From: SCTD01 sp963781675
GTDB lineage: Bacteria > Actinomycetota > Actinomycetes > Mycobacteriales > SCTD01
Direction: 5' to 3'
Length of the DNA stretch: 64,000 nt
Assembly: GCA_963781675.1 (NCBI GenBank)
Contig: CAWAGF010000007.1
Coordinates: forward strand, 1 to 64,000
Under the pieces are notes generated by a model. It saw only the letters and a list, made by a program, of their open reading frames with translations, was not told the DNA's origin and did no database searches. A program made the translations under genes and the position numbers. Below are positions 32,430 through 40,135 of the stretch, piece after piece (position 1 is the first letter of the stretch; each line of letters starts with the position of its first letter).

Positions 32430-33332
32430 CTAGCCGGTCCGTCGTGCGCGGGGGACGGCGGCGACGGCCTCGGCCTGGACGGCCTCGCGACCGGCTGCGT
32501 ACCCGAGGTCGATGAGCCGCGCGGTCTGGCTGAAGTCGCGCAGCTCGAGCGGCCCGGCGTCGATGCGCGGCAGCCGCACGACGCGCTGCTCCGGGCGCAG
32601 CACCGTGCTGTCGCGGTCCAGGTGCGAGCGGCTGATGGCGAAGGAGAGCAGCAGCACGTCGAGGGCGTTCATCCGCTCGTCGCGCCGGCCGATCGAGCCG
32701 CCGCTCACGTCGATGACCCAGGTGCGGGCCGCCCCCAGCTCGAGCGCCCGGTCGACCGGGACCGGCCGGGTGACGCCGCCGTCGACGTGCAGGCTGTCGC
32801 CGAGGGCGACCGGCGGGAAGACCGCCGGCAGGCAGGCGCTCGCGGTCAGGACCGTCACCGGGTCGCCGCTGCTCCACCAGCAGGTGCCGCCGGTCAGCAG
32901 GTCGGTCGTCACGACGTGGCAGGGGACGGCGGTGTGCGCGAGGTCGTCGAGCGGGACCCACGTGCGCACCAGCGCGCGCAGGGCGTGCGCCTCGTACAGG
33001 TGGTCGCTGCGACGGACCGCGAGCTGCAGCGCGTGGCTGGCCATCCGGCGCGCCGGGCCGAAGACGTCCTTGCGGTCGAGCCGGCGCCAGACGGCCTCCA
33101 GCTCGTCGACCCGCGCGGGGGTCGGGTCGACCGCGAGGAAGGCGGCGTTGAGCGCGCCGACGGAGCAGCCGACGAGCAGGTCGGGCCGGACCCCGGACTC
33201 CAGCAGCGCGCGCAGCGCCCCGACCTGGGCCGCGCCGAGGCTGCCGCCGCCCGAGAGCACGACGGCGTCGCGGTACCCCCCGGGCTGCGCGCGCAGGGCG
33301 CGGCGGTGCAGCAAGCCGTGCAGACCGGGCAC
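32430..33332 (-). CDS. Patatin-like phospholipase (RssA-type)
   Basis: 300 residues. It shows the Gly-rich oxyanion loop SGGGSLGAAQVG, the nucleophile motif GCSVG (Ser57), and the DGG motif (Asp184) that completes the Ser-Asp dyad. No signal peptide, so a cytoplasmic or peripheral lipid acyl hydrolase is likely. The gene lies 53 bp upstream of the monooxygenase start, in the same direction, and could belong to that operon. Confidence 0.85.
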   Translation of the reverse strand: MPGLHGLLHRRALRAQPGGYRDAVVLSGGGSLGAAQVGALRALLESGVRPDLLVGCSVGALNAAFLAVDPTPARVDELEAVWRRLDRKDVFGPARRMASHALQLAVRRSDHLYEAHALRALVRTWVPLDDLAHTAVPCHVVTTDLLTGGTCWWSSGDPVTVLTASACLPAVFPPVALGDSLHVDGGVTRPVPVDRALELGAARTWVIDVSGGSIGRRDERMNALDVLLLSFAISRSHLDRDSTVLRPEQRVVRLPRIDAGPLELRDFSQTARLIDLGYAAGREAVQAEAVAAVPRARRTG

Positions 33333-33395
33333 TCGCGACCACCTCCACCCGGAGTGTCAGCGGCAGCGGGTCAGGCGCGCCATGGCCCGTACGGG

Positions 33396-34316
33396 CTAGT
33401 CCTTCGGGAGCCGCAGGTCCTCGCGGCCGCGGAAGCGCTGCAGGAAGCGGTCGTAGGTCTTCTTCGACTCCTTGTCCCGGTAGGCCGGGTCGGTGTCGTG
33501 GTAGCCGCGGTGCCGGTCCTGCCGCACCGGCAGGTCCAGGGCGACCAGGCGCCCGGCGCCTGCCTCGCGCAGGAGGAAGGACCACTCCATGTCGGCGTTG
33601 CGGTAGAAGCGCGCCTTGGCCGGCAGCGGCACCTGCAGCGCCGCCGACCGCCGCACCGCCAGCAGGTAGCCGAGCAGCGCCTCGACGTCGCCCGTGCCGG
33701 CGTCCTCGAACTCGCGCCAGCCGTCGACGACCCGCACGCCCCGCCAGCCGGCCGCCGCGACGCCCTCGTCCTGCAGCGCGTCGAGCAGCGGGGTGAGCGC
33801 GTCGCCCTCCAGCACCGTCGACAGGTCCATCTGCACGTGCACGGCCGCGGTGTCCCAGCGCACCAGCGCCTGACGCGCCTGCGCCCAGCCCGCAGCGCGC
33901 TCGACGTGCAGCTCGGCGACCCGCTCCCCCGCCAGCTCGTGGACGACCGCGCCCGCGTCGGTCTCGCCGTTCTCCAGCAGCACGACGCGCACGTCGTCGG
34001 GCGCGTGCGCGAGCAGCGCCTGCACGCAGGTGCGGACGTCGTCGGGCCAGCCGTCGACGAGCAGCGCGACGGTGCAGCGGTGGGTGTCCGGCTCCGCGCT
34101 GCGGTCCGGCAGGGCGTCGACCGAGGGCAGGACGTCGTACGGCGGCCGCGGCGCCAGGACGAACCCGTCCGGACCGTCACGCACCACCCAGCCCGCGTCG
34201 GCGAGGGCGTCGCGGAGCCGGTCGCTCTCCCCGAAGTCCTTGCTGGCTCGGGCTTCTGCCCGCTGCTCAGCGAGCGCGAGGACGTCGGCGGGAGGTGCGT
34301 CGGGGGTCTGGGACAC
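33396..34316 (-). CDS. Glycosyltransferase-like protein with CysRS-like N-terminal motif
   Basis: 306 residues. Residues 14-52 (LALAEQRAEARASKDFGESD, RLRDALADAGWVV) closely resemble the C-terminal helical motif of cysteinyl-tRNA synthetases (AR-x-KDF-x-x-aD-xiRd-L). From about residue 75 the protein looks like a GT2-type nucleotide-sugar-binding fold: TVALLVDGWPDDVRTCVQAL, VVLLENGETDA, and ADMEWSFLLREAGAG. The start is unsure: the GTG at 34316 has TACGGT about 7 nt upstream, which suits a leaderless transcript; an ATG at 34340 is also possible. The substrate is unknown. It is divergent from the GGDEF gene. Confidence 0.65.
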   Translation of the reverse strand: MSQTPDAPPADVLALAEQRAEARASKDFGESDRLRDALADAGWVVRDGPDGFVLAPRPPYDVLPSVDALPDRSAEPDTHRCTVALLVDGWPDDVRTCVQALLAHAPDDVRVVLLENGETDAGAVVHELAGERVAELHVERAAGWAQARQALVRWDTAAVHVQMDLSTVLEGDALTPLLDALQDEGVAAAGWRGVRVVDGWREFEDAGTGDVEALLGYLLAVRRSAALQVPLPAKARFYRNADMEWSFLLREAGAGRLVALDLPVRQDRHRGYHDTDPAYRDKESKKTYDRFLQRFRGREDLRLPKD

Positions 34317-34389
34317 GGATCGACCGTAGCGGCTGACCATGCACCGGAGTTGATGCAGGATGCTCCGGTCGACCGGGGGAGGAACGCGG

Positions 34390-35760
34390 ATGCAGGCTGG
34401 GGAGCGCAGCGCGCTGCACCAGAGCATCGTCCGGCACGTCCGAGACGTCATCACCGTCGTGGGCGCCGACGGCCTCGTCCGCTTCGTCAACCACGCGCAC
34501 GACGACGTCACCGTCACCTCGACAGACGCCGCGGGCGGCGAGGCCGTGTCGTGGGTGCACCCCGACGACCGGGCGCTGGTGCTGGAGCGGCAGCAGTGGC
34601 TGCTCGGCGAGCCGGGTCGCACCACCACCACGGTGGTCCGCGTGCCGGGGGCCGACGGCGGCTGGCGGCACGTCGAGACGCACGGGGTCAACCTGCTCGA
34701 CGACCCCGAGGTCCAGGGCCTGCTCTACGTCACGCGGGACGTCGAGGACCGCGCCCGCGCCGAGGTCACCCTCGTGCACGCGCTCGGCGCGCAGAGCGTC
34801 GTCGCCGACCTCGGGGTGCGGGCGCTGCGGACCGACGACCTCGAGGCGGTGCTTCGCGAGGGGCTCGAGCGCGCTGCCGGCCTCCTCGGCACGCCGTGGG
34901 TGACGCTGCTGCTGCTCGCCCCGGACGAGCGGCTGCGGGTGCGGCTGCAGGTCGGGCCCGACCCGCTGCCGGCCGGGCACGCCTGGCCGCCGGGCACGAC
35001 GACGCAGGCCGGGGCCACGCTGGCCCGCCGCCACCCCACCATCAGCGAGCACCTCGCCCTCGAGGAGCGGTACGGCGCGACGCCGGAGCAGGCCGAGCGC
35101 GGCATCGTGTCCGGGCTCGACGTCGTGCTCGAGGGGGTGGCCGGCCCGATCGGCGTGCTCGGCGCGCACAGCACCACGCCGCGGCTCTACAGCCCGGTCG
35201 ACGTGCAGTTCCTGCAGGGCCTGGCCAACGTGCTGGCCGGCGCGCTGGAGCGGGCCGACCGCGAGCGGACCGCGCTGGTGCAGGCGCTGCACGACCCGCT
35301 CACCGGCCTGCCGACGCGCCCGCTGCTGGCCGACCGGCTGGAGCACGCGCTGTCCCGGGTCCGGCGCGGCGGCGGTCAGGTCGCGGTGCTCGTCGTCGAC
35401 CTCGACCGCTTCAAGGAGGTGAACGACTCCTGGGGCCACGCTGCCGGGGACGCGGTCCTGCGCACGCTCGGCCCACGGCTGAGCGCCTGCGCCCGCGCCT
35501 CCGACACCGTCGCCCGGCACGGCGGCGACGAGTTCGTCGTGCTCTGCGAGGAGGACGTCACGCACGTCGGCGTGGCCCGGGTGGCGGCCGCGATCCGGCG
35601 GGCCTGCGCCGAGCCCATCGCGCTGCCGACCGGCGAGACCGTCATGGTCAGCGCCAGCGTCGGCATCTCCTGGTCGGTCGAGGAGGGACCGGACGCGGCT
35701 GCGCTGCTGGCGGCGGCGGACGCCTCGATGTACCTCGACAAGCGGTACGGCCTGGACTGA
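34390..35760 (+). CDS. PAS-GAF-GGDEF diguanylate cyclase
   Basis: 456 residues. A PAS-like sensor (about 5-115; VRDVITVVGADGLVRFVNHA) is followed by a GAF-like domain (about 130-285) and a GGDEF domain starting at DPLTGLPTR. The active-site GGDEF is intact (residues 378-382), and an RxxD inhibitory site (RASD) stands five residues before it. So it probably makes cyclic di-GMP from GTP with product inhibition. There is no EAL domain. The ATG at 34390 follows GGGGGAGGAA; an earlier ATG at 34360 lacks a site. Confidence 0.9.
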   Translation: MQAGERSALHQSIVRHVRDVITVVGADGLVRFVNHAHDDVTVTSTDAAGGEAVSWVHPDDRALVLERQQWLLGEPGRTTTTVVRVPGADGGWRHVETHGVNLLDDPEVQGLLYVTRDVEDRARAEVTLVHALGAQSVVADLGVRALRTDDLEAVLREGLERAAGLLGTPWVTLLLLAPDERLRVRLQVGPDPLPAGHAWPPGTTTQAGATLARRHPTISEHLALEERYGATPEQAERGIVSGLDVVLEGVAGPIGVLGAHSTTPRLYSPVDVQFLQGLANVLAGALERADRERTALVQALHDPLTGLPTRPLLADRLEHALSRVRRGGGQVAVLVVDLDRFKEVNDSWGHAAGDAVLRTLGPRLSACARASDTVARHGGDEFVVLCEEDVTHVGVARVAAAIRRACAEPIALPTGETVMVSASVGISWSVEEGPDAAALLAAADASMYLDKRYGLD

Positions 35761-35819
35761 GCCCGGGGCGGCGGTCCGGGCTCGTCGCGCCGGGCGACGC
35801 GCCTGGTCGAGCTGCGGGT

Positions 35820-36869
35820 CTAGGCCCAGGGCTGGACGACCAGTCGGACCGGGTCGCCCTCCTTGCTCGTCAGGCGCTCGACCCCCTTGCCCACGTCCTC
35901 GAGCGGCATGACGTCGCTGACCGACCCGGACACGTCCAGCCGGCCCAGCTCCACCAGGCGGACGAGCTCGTCGAGGTGCCGCTTCTTGTAGCCGAGGTGG
36001 CCGAGCAGCGACTGCGACTGGACGCCGAAGAAGACGCCCGGGCCGAGCTCGATCGGGTCGAGGCCGAGCCCGACCATGACGCTGCGCCCGAACCGGCCGA
36101 GGCTCGCGGTGGCCTGCGCCAGCACGGCGTTCGTGCCGACGAGGTCGATCGCGACGTCGAGCATCCGGCCGTCGGTGACCCGGCGGACCTCCTCGACCAC
36201 GTCGACCGCCCGCGGGTCGAGGGCGACGTCCGCGCCGAGGCGCAGCGCACGCTCACGCGCGCTGGGCAGCGGGTCGACCGCGATGATCGGCGCGGCGCCG
36301 ACCAGCCGGGCGACCTGCACGGCGTGCACGCCGAGCCCGCCGATCCCCCACAGGCCGACCGCCTCGCCGGGGCGCACGGCCGCGCGCTCGGTGACGGCGG
36401 CGTACGGCGTGGACACCGCGTCGGTGAGGATCGCGGCCTGCTCGATCGGGATCGTGCTCGGCACGCCGGTCAGGGCGCCACCGGGGACGACGACGTACTG
36501 CGCCCACGCGCCGTCGAAGGCGAAGCCCATGATCTCGAAGGCCTCGCACTCCTCGAGCCGGCCGCGCACGCAGTAGCGGCACGACCCGCAGTTGCGGCCG
36601 CCGGCGATGAGCACGCGGTCGCCGGGCGACCAGCCCAGGACCTGGTCGCCGGTGGCCTCCACCGTGCCGGCGGCCTCGTGCCCGGGCGTGACCGCCGACA
36701 GCGCGGTCGGCAGGGTGCCGTCGAGCAGGTGCACGTCGGACAGGCAGATGCCGCACGCCTCGACGCGGACCAGCACCTCGTGCGGGCGCGGCACGGGGAT
36801 CGGGACGTCCTGCACCTGGAGGGTGCGGGTGGCCGTGTCGAAGCGCGCGGCGCGCATCGTGCCGGCCAT
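35820..36869 (-). CDS. Zinc-dependent alcohol dehydrogenase (MDR family)
   Basis: 349 residues. Catalytic zinc ligands lie in CGICLSDVHLLDG and GHEAAG. The structural zinc site CGSCRYCVRGRLEEC is complete, and the nucleotide fold is GLWGIGGLGVHAVQVA. It oxidises an alcohol or reduces an aldehyde/ketone with NAD(P); the substrate is unknown. The ATG at 36869 overlaps the acyl-CoA ligase stop by 1 nt (TGATG). It is the last gene of the seven-gene transporter operon. Confidence 0.88.
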   Translation of the reverse strand: MAGTMRAARFDTATRTLQVQDVPIPVPRPHEVLVRVEACGICLSDVHLLDGTLPTALSAVTPGHEAAGTVEATGDQVLGWSPGDRVLIAGGRNCGSCRYCVRGRLEECEAFEIMGFAFDGAWAQYVVVPGGALTGVPSTIPIEQAAILTDAVSTPYAAVTERAAVRPGEAVGLWGIGGLGVHAVQVARLVGAAPIIAVDPLPSARERALRLGADVALDPRAVDVVEEVRRVTDGRMLDVAIDLVGTNAVLAQATASLGRFGRSVMVGLGLDPIELGPGVFFGVQSQSLLGHLGYKKRHLDELVRLVELGRLDVSGSVSDVMPLEDVGKGVERLTSKEGDPVRLVVQPWA

Positions 36870-38380
36870 CAGCCGCGCACCTGCGCCCGCAGCGCCTTGC
36901 GGTCGGTCTTGAGCACGCTGGTCAGCGGGATCGCGTCGACGATGCGCACCTCGCGCGGGTACTTCGCGGCGCTGATGCGCTCCCTCGTGAACGCGACGAG
37001 CGCGTCCGGCGTGAGCGACGAGCCGGCGGCCACGGAGACGAACGCGACGACCTCCTCGCCCACCTTCGGGTCGGGGCGGCCGACCACCGCCGCGGCGGTG
37101 ACCTCCGGGTGCGCGAGCAGGACGTCCTCCACGTCGCGCGGGTAGACGTTGAAGCCGTTGCGGATGATGAGGTCCTTGATGCGGTCGACGACGTAGAGGT
37201 AGCCGTCGTCGTCGAGGTGGCCGACGTCGCCGGTGTGGAACCAGCCGTCGCGGATCGCCTGCGCGGTCGCGTCCGGGGAGTTCCAGTAGCCCTTCATGAC
37301 GAGCGGGCCGCGCACGCAGATCTCGCCGTCCTGGCCGGCCGGCAGCTCCCCGCCCTCCGGGCTGGTGATGCGGATCGTGATGCCGCCGACGGGCTTGCCG
37401 ACCGAGCCGAGGCGGCGCTCCTCCAGCGGCTGCGTCGCGATGAGCGCGGTGGTCTCGGTGCAGCCGTAGCCCTCGCGCACCTCCAGGCCGGGCAGCCGGC
37501 GCTCGAGCTCGTGCGCGACCTCCACGGCGAGCGGCGCGCCGCCGCTGCTGACCCGCTCCAGGCAGCTCAGGTCGTGGTCCTCGAGCGGCTGGGTGAGCAG
37601 CATCTGGAGCATCGACGGCACGAGCGCGGCCTGCTGGACGCGGTGCTCCTCCACGAGCGACACGAAGCCGGCCGGGTCGAACCAGCGCATCAGCACGCTG
37701 CGGCCCGCCTCGACGGCGTGCAGCCCGGTGACGCTGACCATCAGGCCGTAGACGTGCGCGAGGGGCAGCGGCAGCAGGCCGACGACGCGGCCCGGCCGGT
37801 ACGCGGCGGAGTAGCCGGCGGCGCCCGCGGCGTCGAGGCCGGCGTGCGACAGCGCGACGCCCTTGCTCCGGCCCGTGGTGCCGCCGGTGTAGAGCAGCGC
37901 GGCCAGGTCCTCGGGCGTGCGGTCCACGATCGGGAGCTCGTCGCCGGACTCCAGCTCGCCGAACGCCGTGGTGCCGCCGTCGCCGCCGACCACGACGACG
38001 GGCAGGCCGTCCGCGACGGTGAGGATCTTGGGGAGGAACTCCGGGGTCGTGACGATCGCGACGGCGCCGGAGTCGGCGAGCACGTGCCGCAGCTCGTCCT
38101 CGGTCAGCAGGAACAGCACCGGCGTCGCCACCGCACCGGCGCGCCACAGCGCCGAGTAGGTGATCCCGACCTCAGGGCAGTTGGCCATGAACAGCACGAC
38201 CCGGTCGCCCGGCTTCACGCCGAGCGAGGCGAAGCCGGCCGCGGCACGGCGGGCCCGCGCCGCGAGCTCGCCGGAGGTCTGCCAGGTCCCCTCGAAGAAC
38301 AGGCTCGGGTGGTCGCCGAGGCGTTCCAGGGCCTCCTCGGCACGGCGGGGCAGCGTCGAGGCGGTGACGAGCGAGGTCAC
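36869..38380 (-). CDS. Acyl-CoA ligase (AMP-binding, FadD-like)
   Basis: 503 residues, ANL superfamily. The P-loop LLYTGGTTGRSKGVALSH, the A5 motif YGCTETTALIATQ, and A8-type YVVDRIKDLIIRNGFNVYPR are all present. The final lysine (SVLKTDRKALR) is the catalytic Lys of the C-terminal domain. It activates a carboxylic acid to its CoA thioester with ATP. The substrate is unknown, but the transporter and TetR genes just upstream suggest an imported acid. It lies 31 bp after the TetR gene. Confidence 0.9.
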   Translation of the reverse strand: MTSLVTASTLPRRAEEALERLGDHPSLFFEGTWQTSGELAARARRAAAGFASLGVKPGDRVVLFMANCPEVGITYSALWRAGAVATPVLFLLTEDELRHVLADSGAVAIVTTPEFLPKILTVADGLPVVVVGGDGGTTAFGELESGDELPIVDRTPEDLAALLYTGGTTGRSKGVALSHAGLDAAGAAGYSAAYRPGRVVGLLPLPLAHVYGLMVSVTGLHAVEAGRSVLMRWFDPAGFVSLVEEHRVQQAALVPSMLQMLLTQPLEDHDLSCLERVSSGGAPLAVEVAHELERRLPGLEVREGYGCTETTALIATQPLEERRLGSVGKPVGGITIRITSPEGGELPAGQDGEICVRGPLVMKGYWNSPDATAQAIRDGWFHTGDVGHLDDDGYLYVVDRIKDLIIRNGFNVYPRDVEDVLLAHPEVTAAAVVGRPDPKVGEEVVAFVSVAAGSSLTPDALVAFTRERISAAKYPREVRIVDAIPLTSVLKTDRKALRAQVRG

Positions 38381-38411
38381 AGGCGTTCCTCCAGGGGGTG
38401 GGGCGGAGCGG

Positions 38412-39035
38412 TCAGCCGGACAGGACGGCGGCCACGGACCGTCGTACCACCCCCACCGCCTGCTCGGGCGAGAGGGCCCGGTCGTGGCGCAGCGCCTCCC
38501 ACGCCGCGGCGGCGCTGCAGAGGTAGAGCGCGTCCAGCGTGCGGGCCCGCGTGTCGGCGTCCAGCCGGTCCAGCTCGGACGCGAAGACCCGCCGGACCTC
38601 GTCGTCGCCGACCTCGTTGTAGAGCTCGCGGTTCTTCAGCAGCTGCGGCGAGCTCGGCTCGCGCAGGCGGGCGGCGCGCATGACCGGCATCAGCGCCTCC
38701 AGCACCCGGCCGCGCGAGGCGCTGAACCGCTCGATGCGCTCGCCCAGCGGCAGCTCCGGGTCGATGGCGTCCGCCAGCGAGCCCAGCTTGGCGAGCTCGC
38801 GCTGACCGGCCTCGGCCCACAGCGTCTCCATGTCGGAGAAGTGACCGAAGACGGTGCGCAGCGCGACGCCGGCGCGGGCCGCGACCTGCTGGGCGGTCGG
38901 CGACAGGTCGCCCTCCTCCTGCAGGGCGAGCAGCGCGTCGACGACGCTGCTGCGGGTGCGCTGCCCGCGGGCGGTGCGGCCGTCGACCGGCTGCTCGTCC
39001 TGGGCGGGCAGGTCCTGCGCGGTGTCCAGGCTCAC
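38412..39035 (-). CDS. TetR family transcriptional regulator
   Basis: 207 residues. The N-terminal helix-turn-helix is seen in LSPTAQQVAARAGVALRTVF, followed by GHFSDMETLW, typical of TetR. A helical ligand-binding domain follows. The GTG start overlaps the stop of the preceding membrane protein gene by 4 nt. It sits inside the operon it probably controls; a fatty acyl-CoA or similar ligand would fit the neighbours (inference). Confidence 0.9.
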   Translation of the reverse strand: MSLDTAQDLPAQDEQPVDGRTARGQRTRSSVVDALLALQEEGDLSPTAQQVAARAGVALRTVFGHFSDMETLWAEAGQRELAKLGSLADAIDPELPLGERIERFSASRGRVLEALMPVMRAARLREPSSPQLLKNRELYNEVGDDEVRRVFASELDRLDADTRARTLDALYLCSAAAAWEALRHDRALSPEQAVGVVRRSVAAVLSG

Positions 39036-40135
39036 CGCAGCCGCCGCGGGGCCGCGTCGCGGGTCTTGGCGAACCTGCCGATGCCGCGCGGGCGCTCCTC
39101 GGCCGGCGCCGGGCCGGCCAGCGCGGGCACGGCGGACGGCACGACCGCGCGCGAGCGGCCGCCGATCAGCCGCGGCCCGGGCCGCTGCTGGCCGGCCGCG
39201 TAGCCCACCGCCGCGCTGCCGCCGGCCAGCACGAGCAGCGCGAGCAGCCGCCGCCCGGAGCCGAGGTCCTGGACGACCCCGGCGGGGCGGGCGACGAGCA
39301 GCGGGACGGCTGCCGTCGGTGCGCCGGCGGCGACAGCGGGTTCCGGTGCGCTGGCCGGCTCGGGCAGGGCCGCGTCGAGCCCGCCCGCCACGAGCGGCGC
39401 CTCCGCGGTGCCGCCGTCGAACGTCGGCGGCGCCTCGAAGCCGCCCGGGAGGAACGCCTCGCCGGTGCCGCCCCCGGTCGTGCCGTCGGTGGTGCCGGGG
39501 TCGCTGCCCGGCTCCTCGAGCGTCGGCGTCACGAACTCCGGCTCGACCACGAAGGCGCCGGCCGCCGGGGCCGCGAAGTCGAGCGAGAACGGCGCCGGGA
39601 CCTTCGGCACGTCGACGACGACCTGCAGCTCGTACGGCGTCGGGACGACCACCATGCTCCACGTCCCGGGCGCGACCTGGAAGGCGCGGTCCAGCGCGAA
39701 GGAGACCGTCAGCCCGTCCTCGGACGGCACGCCGAAGGCGATCCCGGCCTCGCAGTCGTACTCCGGTGCGGCGTCGACCGGCTGGTTCGGGCCGGCCTCC
39801 CACTCGGTGCCCACCGTGGGGCAGACCACCACGTCCGGGGTGCCGGCCGGCGGGGGGACGTCGCGGATCGTGAGGTCGAGCGAGGCGCGCACCCCCTCGG
39901 CCTGGTAGAGCAGCGCGGCGAAGTTCTCGGTCCGCACGGTCCGGCTGACGCGCAGGTCGCCGTCGTTCGCGGTCGGCTGCGGAGCGGCCAGGCCGCCGCC
40001 GCTGGCCGCGCTGTAGAAGGCGGTCCGCTCGGGAGCGGGCGCCTCCTGAGCGGCCGCCGGGACGGCCGAGGCCAGCAGCGCGGTGGCGCCCGCGGCGAGG
40101 ACGGCGCCGCCGCGGGCCGCCCGGCGAGCCGTCAC
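39032..40135 (-). CDS. Secreted single-pass membrane protein of the ABC operon
   Basis: 367 residues, not recognised. It has a signal peptide (GGAVLAAGATALLASAVPAAAQ, about 8-29), then an extracytoplasmic domain (about 30-185) with two cysteines (VVVCPTVG, EYDCEAG) and a beta-rich pattern. A Pro/Gly/Thr linker, one C-terminal membrane helix (about 296-320) and a basic cytoplasmic tail follow. The GTG overlaps the ATPase stop by 4 nt with AAGGAGG before it. It is likely an accessory subunit or receptor of the transporter encoded by the three preceding genes. Confidence 0.65.
   Translation of the reverse strand: MTARRAARGGAVLAAGATALLASAVPAAAQEAPAPERTAFYSAASGGGLAAPQPTANDGDLRVSRTVRTENFAALLYQAEGVRASLDLTIRDVPPPAGTPDVVVCPTVGTEWEAGPNQPVDAAPEYDCEAGIAFGVPSEDGLTVSFALDRAFQVAPGTWSMVVVPTPYELQVVVDVPKVPAPFSLDFAAPAAGAFVVEPEFVTPTLEEPGSDPGTTDGTTGGGTGEAFLPGGFEAPPTFDGGTAEAPLVAGGLDAALPEPASAPEPAVAAGAPTAAVPLLVARPAGVVQDLGSGRRLLALLVLAGGSAAVGYAAGQQRPGPRLIGGRSRAVVPSAVPALAGPAPAEERPRGIGRFAKTRDAAPRRLR

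Noticed and set aside
30963..37145. A 2060-codon open frame on the plus strand
   Set aside because: It crosses several genuine genes (monooxygenase, patatin, dehydrogenase) on the opposite strand and has no recognisable domain.
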